From a virus, in the IMG/VR virus record IMGVR_UViG_3300029787_000221, positions 1 to 30,441 of that record: a stretch of 30,441 bases of DNA. One strand, given 5' to 3'. The notes below the pieces were generated by a model that was given only the letters and a program-made list of their open reading frames with translations, was not told where the DNA came from and ran no database searches. The translations under genes and the position numbers were made by a program. The stretch's first letter is position 1. The number at the start of each line of letters is the position of its first letter. Positions 18,601-26,400 of this stretch are shown piece after piece.

Positions 18601-18783
18601 GGCATATCTGGTAAGTTCTCTTGGGGTAAACTTACTGGTGGTGTTAGGTCAACTACGAATCCAATTTCAGTTACCATTTCAGGTAAAACAGTTAACTCAG
18701 GGTTGACAACTTTCCCAAGAATACAAAGAAGAAATTCTGGTATTAGAGACACTGGTGCTTTAATAGATAAGACTGGTGCCTAA
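6697..18783 (+). CDS. gp7: Giant gp7-like baseplate protein with YHYH domain
   Basis: The protein has 4028 residues, about four times T4 gp7 (1032). The N-terminal 250 residues (LPEFILSESPKAADFLKQYY, FYESKGTEESFRILFNALY) match the start I recall for gp7-type baseplate proteins of T4-like cyanophages. A YHYH-type domain lies at about 1240-1390 (SPIVGWAYDGNPIYGPYGY at 1271-1289, then GRYCRTPEYPNGVYAYFAG). Most of the rest is Ser/Thr/Asn/Gly-rich beta repeats: GGxGY modules, H-x-F-x-x-G-d-x-V modules, a duplicated HDG module and many VGIGT words. Residues 3515-3625 (DGTRKRFPLNF, LINGVIQNPGDAYLFDGGTSF) form another domain seen in marine phage structural proteins. It should fill the gene 7 role of linking wedge proteins to outer parts. 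GAGGATAG supplies a Shine-Dalgarno. The gp7 name rests on position and N-terminus. Confidence 0.85.
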   Translation: MISTGIDTRIKVQQIIENQLPEFILSESPKAADFLKQYYISQEYTGGPIDLTDNLDQYLKLDNLTPEALKGSVTLDLDIASTDQVIKVSPNTKGFPKQYGLLKIGSEVITYTGMTTNTFTGCERGFSGITTYRDINNPSELVFSTSTAQEHSKGVNVNNLSSLFLQEFYKKIKNTFTPGLENTNFVSNLDVNNFIKESRTFYESKGTEESFRILFNALYDVDPKVIDLEEYLIKPSSAKYVRRKRIVAEKLTGEPLNLKGQTIVRTTDSSSTASVSEVEILTGISGISTIKDYFILDLFVGFDEEEFITGRFDVTGKTKAITDVSIGATVITVDSTVGFGTTGTIISGINTSIVYTDKTINQFLSCTGISNQINLGDDIIADDKIFGYEDGDLTKKVELRITGVLSDFVSSESNRLSLENETIRIKSIGEIIENPNTNKTQKEIFANSWIYNTSSNYDIVDFISGTQSSIQLESKIDKSSLRVGDSIQILEKKSSPFSLGTVVQESEIIEVVETQNKITINSSFEFSSSKRYAIRRIIKKTFSSANLLKYGNDTITADVQNVYNESDESLYVASNSLPSSGVGKTTSTVSIPNVIENTTIQDFNSLNQKYSIISFNVPDVPFVTGDQVYYEPEAEPLVGLTAGLYFIRTIGNNKIKLFKSPAFIDANDFIEFGVPIDSSTFHRFTLANQYNKLVAPQKLLKKFPVNINQNLGKNVETVSGPVGMLIDGVEIENGKSTDGIFYGSIENFSVIGFGTDYDIINPPVIQVGSVSAASTQALVSPVLSGDITEIQVDPQNFDIEDVVSIQLTGGNSGEAVLQPVLRRRNRVLEFSGVTSAFGGGIDTFSETITFLKPHNLISGQVLVYDKNKNTQLGIGTFKGSNLANFESLIDGQQYWPEVVGLSTIRLYRNETDYTTGINTIGFTDVAKSGIHKLKLKDAKNSVSSVRVIKSGKPYLSRKIFVDSSLGISTYKSTVTFKDHGFSDGELVVYQPFVGLGTTSPQSILGLSTTNQYNVIKIDNDKFRIANAGVGGTDNTNFIRKNHVDFKTTGTGYQLFKYPDVEISINAIYSVPTSDKINLTPVIQGQIVNASLYEKGSGYGSTDIINYENKPNILVKNGLSRPGKNITPSIVPIISDGKLINFNIQDGGDEYYSTPDLVVIGDGTGASLRAVIDRDENSSTFLKIIDVVILNSGTNYTFDKTRINIIARGKNVVFNSSIKKLNLVGIQTSRPYKERYSDLALLPTNNELKFTTVGYSTAIGESRYGQRSNSHSPIVGWAYDGNPIYGPYGYSDPLDNSSAIRILKTGYSIKSTIGDRGDLPFNLGFFVEDYSYLPTNSTDLDEHNGRYCRTPEYPNGVYAYFAGINTITREPEFPYFIGNTYRSIPEVLDPLSTIDQSFDFNNSKLVRNTFPYKLSDSFANNDFIIESNKILSQTTRVTSVTQGSIDSLDILKSGEGYKINDNVLFDNSNTDGDGVSAFVSKLEGKSISDITTSYEKLENLTFIRKDPSTISVFVPDTHQLAVGNNLEISGLSTDIKSTFGVSLTGNHNISAISTESTILYKELPSNSVAGIVTDIFVYKTTDVISVGSSVGIGTEKLLVLNKFDDRNILRVQRGVTGTAHTLSSEVKLIPSFFDISFNTNFLNSKVDDVAYFNPKQSVGIATTVGITSAINVSVGDTTSVVSVPAQSIYLPNHPFKTGQQITFETDGNSVLEVSRDGAANQSFNLPSTGTSQNLFAINKSPNYIGIVTQVGLITSTNGLFFRTNGDDYFKYRFESNFNKITGSVERINSKVSLTTSHNLSLGDIVSLNITSDQSVGIGTSTKVRIKYNHLIDNLLIDQVGFTSAGINTTNNTITLNSHEFKTGDKVYYDSTDTIAAGLETGGYFIYRIDDNTIKLAETFYDAKQIPPNIVSIVSIGGSEHQLSLINPPINVVRDNNLVFDISDSSLSDFDFKIYQDEDFNNDFVSTGKTTINTVSTSGTIGVTSTATLTLNYSTNNPLNLFYNVEKSGFISTSDIDVANGSKISYVDSDYNQDYSIVNVGTTDFDIRLKSKPETLSYQTLNTNLLKYTTTSKTDNGAINKINLISGGSEYKSLPKFVSVASTQGINAKLLPSSTTSNKIENTEILNIGFEYASDKTLTPIAQLSPVISIKNSDKIVAINIKNGGTNYTTPPKLILQDIETTQIVDSGSLIANISQASQSINSVDIINTPQGIGNCKLFTKDNSSAIPITNVTIGSTIITDVVSGIVTVTLATPILGFSTAPFAVGDTIFVEGIENEYGDSFNSPTNKFNFYPVEKIVGSGLNPNPFRLEFNIHGGGTDPLVTNPGLAKTIQSFAGAINFKDYPKFTIVTAQSEFIFGEILLVSRDGSTFNNVSLNLDRVTNNYIKVSGSFEIKAGDKIKGQSSGSIATINSIFKNEGRFNVDFASDKVIGWSNNTGKLNQDYQVIPDNDYYQTLSYTIQSPIEYQTLVSPVNSLLHTTGLKNFADLGISTSVGVGSTSSVDSSTIIRDLSSENRVDAIDNFDLAKDVDTLSSPLRSRFVSFDTKLLSNFFECSTNRVLQIDNINSLFKDATNNAARDGFINLTNSFNRFLIQTRVPSVGIGTTTNTLQLTELLTSIDFAKGNIFTIQKGSINDEAKIVDILGENGPNNDYKLTFTPVDPFNTDLDIKILQQSFLAGVGAGQSSIGFVDLHGVNQNVSASTTSTIISSNISNIDSYFATVEVNDSVSNENNIVEIYATHDGTNSYISNYSLETNTTNSIGTFTTNLNSSILSLNFENDRSNQVLVRSKVVGFGTTAVGVGTHRFKNSSQTSGLENSGRFESNFVSIASTAVIAGFTTTKDTSIKSIVRVSIGNTSALHQILMSHDGENTFITQYPFMTIGDDLGIGTFSSEYSGSNLNLKFHPDSSFIGVGNLLVQSFNEILNTKLDTINSVPTLYYGKSFDEISLLQYDALNSVRSNGLEFKLKSNNNPIFANFFNPTTNVNLATGEFTIENNFFNKNERLIYTPGTSNVGFSSLIMSNGNPLPSEVYVVHPSGTVNSKVFKLSATKAGAAITFNSAGSGDRHRLEMFKKNEKSLITLDDVIQSPVSFTPITTTLSGNVSGQVSVSTSILSLAGITSIIVGDLLKVDNEFLKVNNVGFGTTNIGPISNTGSLNLVDVSRGIVGSSSSIHTDTSSVRLFKGGYNIVGEEIFFVDPPKGTNILEKDDSNRDRGRSNFSGRVYLRQDYNSNAIFDDISTDFTGIGQTFTTTISGVNTTGITTGSAFVTINGIFQPPTTDKNPTNNYEFSESVGVTSFVFSGITSSNGTQIISEADVNQNQLPRSGQIISIGFSGGLGIAPLAGASVTAVLGAGGSITSVGIGTRDFHGSGYRSGISTTGDGIIRIGIADTVGTGATVTATVGIGGTLIFNVVGGGSGYSNPRVEAPVPRYENLPVTGVSRVGVGATTDTGTGLLLNIDVGGSNTTGIGSTLFEVKSFDMTRTGFSFKKGDVFKPVGLVTDKSLTSPITEPEFTVNEVFTDSFCSWNVGEFDYIDTIKPLQDGTRKRFPLNFNGELVSFERAKSSQIDMKSLLLILINGVIQNPGDAYLFDGGTSFEFTEAPDINDNVSIFFYKGTNNVDVTFVDVTESIKVGDEFQLLKNNNHAGFDQNVRVVSGISTSDLIETPVYVDQGINSDNLKSFRWIKQKADKFINGELVTKVRPSIEPLVFPEARIIKDLGSGDSTIHIDNVGVGTNSLTNLFFYENPNKIGTIIFDESVEPRAADLTAVVSTGGTIQSITINDGGKGYVGSSTALSIASPISNTGVALTAPDLVTLGIASTIFATANANITSGIITSISIVNPGSGYTTTTVPNVIAPTPVAPSEIITGFTGSSGFSGIVTSISVLSSSTIKFFLEKESGTFSGLGNGDPIYIFDTAVGLGVTSVVTASGAPVGIGTSFFDNIYLISSYSTTSNTAEFVAGVKTDTSLVGISTSGISGKFSWGKLTGGVRSTTNPISVTISGKTVNSGLTTFPRIQRRNSGIRDTGALIDKTGA
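6961..7170 (+). repeat. 'RG-F-x-G' module, copy 1 (in gp7)
   Basis: The encoded segment runs LLKIGSEVITYTG, then CERGFSGITTY, then EHSKGVNV. It is a small beta module in which an 'I-x-x-E-x-x-x-Y' hairpin is followed by RG[FV]xG and a histidine. Related segments occur in this protein at about 11420-11580 and 16037-16245, and in the DUF4815 protein at about 26482-26680. Divergent protein-level repeat; no DNA identity. Confidence 0.55.
8541..8690 (+). repeat. 'F-x-T-G-D-x-V-Y-Y' module (in gp7)
   Basis: The encoded segment is PFVTGDQVYYEPE, then GLTAGLYFIRTI, then NKIKLFKS. The same order of motifs (tGdxVxY, GLxxGxYFI, N-x-IKL) recurs at 12251-12400, and in weaker form at about 9250-9465, 9625-9780, 11758-11810 and 15660-15830. 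Each is probably a small beta-barrel domain in a string. Confidence 0.6.
9955..10290 (+). repeat. GGxGY modules, tandem copies (in gp7)
   Basis: Three successive units carry KGSGYGST, then FNIQDGGDEYYSTPDLVVIG with DGTGA, then VVILNSGTNYTF. The consensus is a strand, [GS]G-x-x-Y, a short loop, a strand, GDGxGA and a strand. Further copies in this gene lie near 8930-9160, 11025-11160, 12940-13000, 13160-13215, 16900-16970, 18000-18050 and 18180-18245. Confidence 0.65.
10360..10870 (+). other. YHYH-type domain region (in gp7)
   Basis: About residues 1240-1390 of the giant protein. SPIVGWAYDGNPIYGPYGY (starting near 10507) and the later GRYCRTPEYPNGVYAYFAG match the two conserved blocks of the YHYH domain family, known from bacterial secreted proteins and marine phage structural proteins. 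Its biochemical role is not established. It is the only clearly globular, motif-rich island in the middle of the protein and has slightly higher GC than its flanks. Confidence 0.7.
12251..12400 (+). repeat. 'F-x-T-G-D-x-V-Y-Y' module, best second copy (in gp7)
   Basis: The encoded segment is SHEFKTGDKVYYDS, then GLETGGYFIYRI, then DNTIKLAET. It aligns along its length with the module at 8541-8690 while the DNA has diverged, so the duplication is old or selection acts on the protein. Confidence 0.6.
14824..15450 (+). repeat. Tandem HDG-repeat domains (in gp7)
   Basis: Two adjacent units of about 80-90 residues each carry a strand ending in V-x-V, then EIYATHDGTNSYISNY (copy 1, about 14824-15105) or QILMSHDGENTFITQY (copy 2, about 15206-15450), then IGTF, a strand with L-x-L-x-F, and a closing L-V-[RQ]-S strand. 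The invariant core is HDG[TE]N-x-[YF]I. Function unknown; a carbohydrate-binding type beta sandwich is conceivable. Confidence 0.6.
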
Positions 18784-18788
18784 ACTAG

Positions 18789-18796
18789 TATAAATA
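18789..18796 (+). promoter_or_regulatory. Late promoter for gp8
   Basis: TATAAATA, a perfect match to the T4 late box, lies six bases after the stop of the giant gene and 27 bases before the gp8 ATG at 18824. It would add transcription of gp8 and the DUF4815 gene, independent of read-through over the 12-kb gene upstream. Confidence 0.75.
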
Positions 18797-18823
18797 TAAG
18801 AAAAAAACTATAGAATATAAAAA

Positions 18824-20476
18824 ATGTCCGCAATTGTAACAGATCAGTTTAGAATTAATAACGCAGGTAATTTTTTAGGCGATGTAAATAATTCCTCAAA
18901 TTCATATTATGTTTTTGTTGGATTGTCAAATCCATCTGCTGCAGTTAGATCCTCCAATGCTTTTGGTAGAAATGCAAATGATGCAGCATGGAATGACCAA
19001 ACAACCAGAAAAGTTCCTGTTGATAATTTTAATTATCTAAACCATGCCAAAGACACAATGGTTTTTGGAAAAAAAATTACCTCAGATAATGTAAGGAGAG
19101 TTGTTAGAAAGATAAGTTGGACAAAAGATACAATTTATGATATGTATCGTCATGATTATAGTGCCTCTAATAGAACTCCAAATGGACAGACATCAAGATT
19201 ATATGATTCAGATTTTTATGTAATTAATAAAGATTTTAATGTTTACATATGCATCGATAATGCTTCTTCAGGAATTAACACTACAGGAAATCCCTCTTTA
19301 AATGAACCAACTTTAACTGGATTAGAACCATTTAGAGCTACTGGTGCTACTGATGATGGTTACCTGTGGAAGTACTTATTTACAGTTCCTCCAAGTGATA
19401 TAATAAAATTTGATGCCACAGAATTTATTCCATTACCTACTGATTGGGCAACAACAGCAGATGCTAATATAGCAAATGTTAGAGACAACGGAAACGCTGA
19501 TATTAGTAATAATCAAATAAAAAAAATATTTGTTGAAGATGGAGGTACTTCATATAGTAATGCTGGTGCTGGAGGTCAAGAGGTAAGTATCATTGGTGAT
19601 GGTAGTGGAGGAAAGGCAATTATTGAAGTTGGAACTAACGCAAAAATTAGCGATGTAAAAGTTTCTGTAGGTGGAAAGGGATATACTTATGGTGTAGTTG
19701 ATTTAACTGATCTTCAACCATCTAACCCTAATGCTAAATTAATTCCAATCATACCACCATCAAAGGGTCATGGTTCTGATATTTACAAAGAATTGGGTGC
19801 TGATAGAGTCTTAGTTTATGCTAGATTTGATGATTCTACTAAGGATTTTCCGATTGATACTAAATTTGCTCAGATTGGAATTGTTAAAAATCCAACATCA
19901 ATTGGATCTACACAAGTTTTCACTCAATCTCAATATTCTTCAGTTTCATCCTTATACTTAAGTTCTTTTGATAGTCCAACTCCTGCTAAAATAGGTGATT
20001 TAATTACACAAGACGTTAAAGACAGTAGTGGATCTATAATTGGTCAAGTTAGAGGTTATGTTGTTTCTTTTGATATTATATCAACTGATGTCAGCAATAA
20101 GATTGCAGTTTTAAAATATTATCAAGATCGTTCATTATATTTCAATACTACTACTGGTGATCAAACAGATGCAGTTGGTATTAATAGTATATCAGGCACA
20201 AATGGTCAAATATACAAATTTAATGGTACTGAAAATATAAGAGGAACTGATGGTGCTGGATCAAATTATGAAGTTGGAATAAAAACTGCTTTTAGTGGTA
20301 TTTCAACAAATCCTACAGGAACTAAAATAGTTGATCTAGGTGTTGAATTTAAAAATGGCGTAGCACAATCTGAGATAAATAATCAGTCGGGTGATATTAT
20401 CTACCTAGATAATCGACAGTTGATCACTAGAGATAGTAGACAAAAAGAAGACATCAAAGTTATACTGGAATTCTAA
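18824..20476 (+). CDS. gp8: Baseplate wedge subunit gp8
   Basis: The protein has 550 residues against 334 in T4 gp8. The start AIVTDQFRINNAGNFL and the central DDGYLWKYLFTVPPSDI correspond to T4 gp8's AIVTSKFR and GYVWEYLFEIPP. gp8 dimers form part of the outer baseplate wedge with gp7 and gp10. The extra length includes two GGxGY modules (GGTSYS at 240-245 and GGKGY at 283-287) of the kind found in the giant gp7-like protein, and a beta-rich C-terminus. No Shine-Dalgarno sequence is visible before the ATG. The next gene follows after three bases. Confidence 0.9.
   Translation: MSAIVTDQFRINNAGNFLGDVNNSSNSYYVFVGLSNPSAAVRSSNAFGRNANDAAWNDQTTRKVPVDNFNYLNHAKDTMVFGKKITSDNVRRVVRKISWTKDTIYDMYRHDYSASNRTPNGQTSRLYDSDFYVINKDFNVYICIDNASSGINTTGNPSLNEPTLTGLEPFRATGATDDGYLWKYLFTVPPSDIIKFDATEFIPLPTDWATTADANIANVRDNGNADISNNQIKKIFVEDGGTSYSNAGAGGQEVSIIGDGSGGKAIIEVGTNAKISDVKVSVGGKGYTYGVVDLTDLQPSNPNAKLIPIIPPSKGHGSDIYKELGADRVLVYARFDDSTKDFPIDTKFAQIGIVKNPTSIGSTQVFTQSQYSSVSSLYLSSFDSPTPAKIGDLITQDVKDSSGSIIGQVRGYVVSFDIISTDVSNKIAVLKYYQDRSLYFNTTTGDQTDAVGINSISGTNGQIYKFNGTENIRGTDGAGSNYEVGIKTAFSGISTNPTGTKIVDLGVEFKNGVAQSEINNQSGDIIYLDNRQLITRDSRQKEDIKVILEF
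19519..19700 (+). repeat. GGxGY modules in gp8
   Basis: Two units: KIFVEDGGTSYSNAG with IIGDGSGGKAIIEVG, then VKVSVGGKGYTYG. They match the GGxGY units of the gp7-like protein and are absent from T4 gp8 as far as I recall. They account for part of gp8's extra length. Confidence 0.6.
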
Positions 20477-20479
20477 AAC

Positions 20480-23400
20480 ATGTCACAAAAAACAAATTTA
20501 AACATAAGTCCTTATTATGATGACTTTAATGATGACAATAATTTCTACAGAGTTCTGTTTAGACCTGGTAGACCTGTTCAGGCTCGCGAATTAACAACTT
20601 TACAATCAATATTACAGAATCAAATACAATCTTTTGGTAATCATGTATTTAAGGATGGATCAATGGTTCTTCCTGGTGGTGTAAGTTATGATGACAGATA
20701 TTTTTCAGTAAAATTAGAATCCGAACATTTAGGTCTTCCAATATCACTTTATCTTAATAATTTAAAAGGAAAAAAATTAAAAGGACAAAATTCTGGCATA
20801 CAATTTTTAGTTAATGATTGTAAATTGCCAAATGAGTCAACTGATATTACTGATACTACAATTTTTGTAAAGTATTTGACAGGGAATAATGAAAATATAA
20901 TTGCAAATTTAGAAGACGGAGAACCTCTTTTAACTCTAGAGGATATTACTTATGGTAATACAACTTTAGTTGCAGGTGAAAGTGTTGCGACATTGGTGCC
21001 TACAAACGCTTCTGCGACTGGTAGTGCAGTCAAGATGAATGAAGGGGTATATTTCATCAGAGGAACCTTTGTATCCGTTCCTGCAAGCACTATAGTGTTA
21101 GATGCATATTCAAATGAACCGTCATATCGAGTAGGATTAAGAATTACAGAGTCAATTATTACAGCAAAAGAAGACTCATCATTATATGATAACGCAAAAG
21201 GATTTTCTAATTTCGCAGCACCTGGTGCAGATAGATTTAAGATAACTGCAACTTTAACAAAGAAATCTTTAACTGATACAAGTGATGTTAACTTTGTTGA
21301 AGTAATTAAACTAAGAGAAGGTAAACTTAAGAAATTACAAGATTTTTCTGTCTATAATGAATTAGAGAAATACTTAGCTGCTAGAACATTTGAGGAATCT
21401 GGAAACTATTCAATCGATAATTTTAAAGTTGAAGTATCAGACTCATTAGATGATGGACTTTCTAATAGAGGAATATTTAAATCAAATCAAATAACGGAAG
21501 AAGGAAATACACCATCAGATGATTTAGGTTGTCTTGAAGTTAGTTCAGGTAAAGCATATGTACAGGGTTTTAGAATTAGTACACCTGGAACAACTATTGT
21601 AGATTTTGAAAAACCAAGAGATAAAGGAAAAGTAAACACTGCGTTAGTTCCATTTGATATGGGAACTTTAATACGTGTCAATAATGTATCTGGAACACCT
21701 GTTTTGGGAACTGGTGTAAGTGAAAATACAGTATCCCTTTTAAGTCGAAGAAAAGATTCATCTGTTGCAACTGGAATCCCATCTGGTGCTTATGAAATAG
21801 GAAAGGCAAGAGTATATTCATTTGGACTAAGAAACACTCCATACGCAGATAATGCTAGTCAATGGAATCTTCATTTATTTGATGTTCAAACATATACGTT
21901 TATAACTTTAAATACATCTTTAACAGCAACAATTAGTTCTTTTGTTAGAGGTGCTAGTAGTGGTGCCACAGGATTTATTAATGGTTCAGTATCAGGTGCA
22001 ACTGACATTGTTTTATCTCAAACATCAGGAACCTTTATTCCAAACGAAAAGTTAATTATTAATGAATCTGAAGAATCATTTAGATCTATTACATCAGTTA
22101 GACAGTATACTTTTGAAGATGTAAAATCAGTTTATCAAAATACAAATGGAATGACTGGTGGTATAACAGGATTCATAGATTTTAGTGCAGATACAATATT
22201 AGAAACCACTCGAATTCAATCACTACCATCCTTTAATAATAGTGTAATATCATCAACTAACGGTATTACAGGAACTATAACATCACCTGGTAATGCATTT
22301 ACAGGTATAAAAACAGATTCTGTTTTACAATACCAAACTGCAGGAACTTCTGATATCAATTTTAATAGAGTTACTGCTATTAGTTCAGATTTAAAAACCT
22401 TAACTGTTGCTGGAATCACAACTGTTTCTGGAATAAATGACGGTAAAGTTGGTATTAATACCACATCCTCAGTGTCTTTGGTATCACCAGTTGTTGTAGA
22501 CAAAGAAGATACTGGATTATATGCAAAATTAGGATTTGATAATATATGTGAAGTAGATTTAGCAAATGCAACTTTAGCAGTATCTTCTCAATCTGCAATG
22601 TTTGCACTAAGTGCTAATTCAACGATACAAGCAGTTCCTGCTGGAATAACAAGTGCATTTTACTCAAACTTTGATACTCAAAAATATTCTTTAGTTTACA
22701 GTGATGGAACAGTAGAACCATTGACAAGAGATCAATTTGAATTGGTTGATGGAGGATCAAAAGTTCAATTTAGTGGATTAAGTAAGAATAGTGGTAATGC
22801 GGTTTTAAATGTTACTGTAGAAAAACAAAGTATTACAAATAAAACTAAACAATTTACAAGAAGTAATAAAATAGTTATTGATAAAACAAAAGTTGGTGTA
22901 AGCACCAGTACAAATGGACTGACATTTAACCAATATTACGGTTTAAGAATAGAAGATAGAGAAATATCTTTAAATGCTCCTGATATTGTAGATGTAGTTT
23001 CTGTTTTAGAATCTAAAAATAATAATGATCCTACTTTAGATAAGATAACAACAGTATCTGGACTATCTTTGAATACTAATACTATTGATGGTGAAAAAAT
23101 AATTGGAGCAGAAAGCGGTGCGACAGCACAATTAATCACTAGAGTTGATGGTGAAAATGTTGAAGTTGCATATTTTACAGATACAAAATTTGTTTTAGGT
23201 GAGTTAATAACATTCCAAGAGTCAAATATTGAAACAACAGTTCAAGCAATTACTTTAGGAAATAACATAAATGTAACACAAAAATATTCTCTAGATAAAG
23301 GTCAAAGAGAGCAATATTATGATTACTCAAGAATAGTAAGAAAACCGACTCTTTCAGCACCATCTAGAAGACTTTTGGTAATATTTAATTCTTATATTGT

Positions 23401-26400
23401 TCCAACTACAGATACTGGCGATTTATTTACAGTTAATTCTTATGATCAAGAAAGATTTACAAGTGATGTACCACATTTAGATAATAATTTAAGAGCAACA
23501 GATACACTTGATTTTAGACCTAGAGTATCACCTACAAGTAGTACATCAACATCTCCATTTGCTTTTACATCTAGAGACTTTTCAGTATCAGGTTCAACAC
23601 CGAGTCTTGTAGTTTCTCCAGAGGGAGATTCTAGATTAGGTTATAGTTATTTCTTACCTAGAATTGATAAATTAGTTTTATCTCGTGGAGAAGCATATGA
23701 AGGTAGTTTTTCCATATTAAAAGGTGTATCATCTCTTAATCCTAAACCTCCAGCATTAATTGATGGTGCCATGCACCTTGCAACAATTGAACTTCCAGCA
23801 TATCTTTATAATTCAAGTGATGCAAAGGTAACTCTAATTGAAAATAGAAGATATACAATGAGAGATATTGGCAAATTAGAGGATAGAATAGAAAATTTAG
23901 AGATAGCCACTAGTTTAAGTTTACTTGAATTAGATACGAAAACCTTACAAATTAAAGATACAACTGGCGATAGATTTAAATCTGGTTTCTTTGTAGATGA
24001 TTTTAAGGATGTAAGTCGTATTGATTTAGAAAATCAAGATACAAAAATTAGTATTGATACTGAAACTGGCGAAATGTTAGTGCCAGTGGATCAGTTTAGT
24101 GTAAAACCATTATTAGGTGTTTCTGAAAGTATTGATATAAGTTCAGCAGATTTTTCTCAGAATTTACCATTATTAGATTCAAATGTACAGAAGACAGGTG
24201 ATTTAATAACTTTAAAATATTCAGAAATACTTTCTGATATTGGCAATACCCAAGCAAGTAGAGTTGAAAATGTAAATCCATATGAAGTTGTTGTTCGTGA
24301 AGGTAGAATAACTTTAAACCCATCAGAAGATAATTGGACAAGAGTTGTAGAAATTGATGGAGGCACAAGAACTCTTCTTGGAGATAATGCTGGCACATCA
24401 ACTGAGAGAGTATTAACGTCATCAATACCTGCACCATTTATAAGATCTAGAAACGTTGGATTTAGTGCGTTAAACTTAACACCAGGCGTTACACATTATC
24501 CATTCTTTGATGGAAGAAGTGGTATTGATATTGTTCCAAAATTATTAGAAATTGGTATGGTTTCTGGAACATTCTCAATAAATGAAACTGTTCGTGGTAT
24601 TTTACCTGATGGAAATCAACTAATTTCATTCAGAGTAGCACAACCAAATCATAAAACAGGAGCATATAATTCTCCTACTTCAGTATTTGCAAGTAATCCA
24701 TATGATAATTCACTTAGTTTGGGATCATTCTATACCGAATCTTCAGTAGTTTTAAATATAGACATTGCATCATTATGTCAAGATGCTCAAGGTCAGTTTT
24801 TTGGTAGAGTCAGGAATAATTTACGATTAGTTGGTGAAACTAGTGGAGCGATTGCAACTATTACAAATGTAAGATTGATACCTGATGAATTTGGAGCAGT
24901 TTATGGAGCATTCTTCTTTAGGAATCCAACAACTACGCCACCACCACCTTTAAGATTTACAAATGGAATAAAGACATTTAGATTAAGTTCGAGTGTTAAT
25001 AATGCTGAACCAGTGACAGGAGATGAAGGAATTGGTATAACTCGTGGAGAAGCAAGATACAGCACATTTGGACTGATTAATACCTTTACATCAACCACAA
25101 CGATAATTCGTCGTCCACCAGCACCACCAGCAGCACCGCCAGGAAGAAGGAGAAGAAGAAATAGAAGAAGAGATCCATTAGCACAATCATTTACTGTAGA
25201 TGAGACGGGAATGTTCTTGTCATCATTAGATTTATTTTTCTTTGAAAAAGATGATAGAGTTCCTTTGACTGTTCAAATAAGAACTGTTGAATTAGGAACT
25301 CCAACAAATGAATTGGTTTATGATTTTTCTGAAATAGATTTAGATCCAACTCAGTTAGATGCTAATGGAGAATCAATTATAAAAACATCTTCAGACGCTT
25401 CATTACCAACTAGAGTTACTTTTCCATCACCAATATACTTAGAGCCTGACAGAGAGTATGCTATCGTCTTATTGGCACCAGCAACAATAAGATATAAGGC
25501 TTGGATTGCTCAAATGGGTGAAGAAACAATTGAGACACAAACACTCGGTGTTGATGATGGATCAAAGAGCATTGTAACTAAACAATATCTTGGTGGAAGT
25601 TTATTTAAATCGCAAAATGGAACTGTATGGACAGCAACTCAAACTCAAGACTTAAAATTTAGTCTTTATAAATGTTCTTTTGTAACCAGTCCTGGTACTC
25701 TTACATTGTTCAACTCAGATTTAACAACAAGTGATCTAGTTAACTTAAGATTGCAAGATAATTCATTTAAATCTTATCCAAGAAAGTTAAAAGTTGGTAT
25801 TAATACAACAAATGCTTTAAGTAGTGTTATATCCGTAGGAACAAAGGTTTCAGCATCTAATGTTGCTCCATATACAAATTCTACAGATGCAAAGGGATTT
25901 GTTGAAAAGATTGGTGGTCCTATTGTAACATCAAGCGTCAGCACTGTTGGATCTGGATATTCAACAGGATCTTATCTCAATGTGAGTTTGTACTCTCTTA
26001 CTGGTAATGGTTCTGGCGTTGTAGCAGGAACCGTAGTTATAGGTGGAACAGGTGCAGTTAGTTCTGTATCAATTGCCTCAACAGGTAATGGACACGTTGT
26101 GGGAGATGTTTTGGGAATTACTACAGCAGACATGGGTAATGCTGGTTCTGGTGGTGAAGTAACTGTTACTAGTATATTTGGAATGGATACTTTATATCTA
26201 ACAAATGTTCAGGGTGAAAAAATTAATAATGGTAGAAAATTAGTATATTATACTGATGTTCTTACAGGAACGATTGCTTCCACTTCACCTTTAGTTGATA
26301 TAAGAGGAGACTCTATTCTTAATGGCGATTTGTATTCTGGAAATGTTGTTGAAGTTAACACCTCAAACCATTCTATGAATTCTATTCAAAATGTTGTACA

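Noticed and set aside
24096-24437. Minus-strand frames of 113 and 79 codons overlapping each other within the DUF4815 gene
   Set aside because: Two overlapping antisense frames without start signals, Leu/Gln- or Ser/Val-rich; typical shadows of AT-rich coding sequence.
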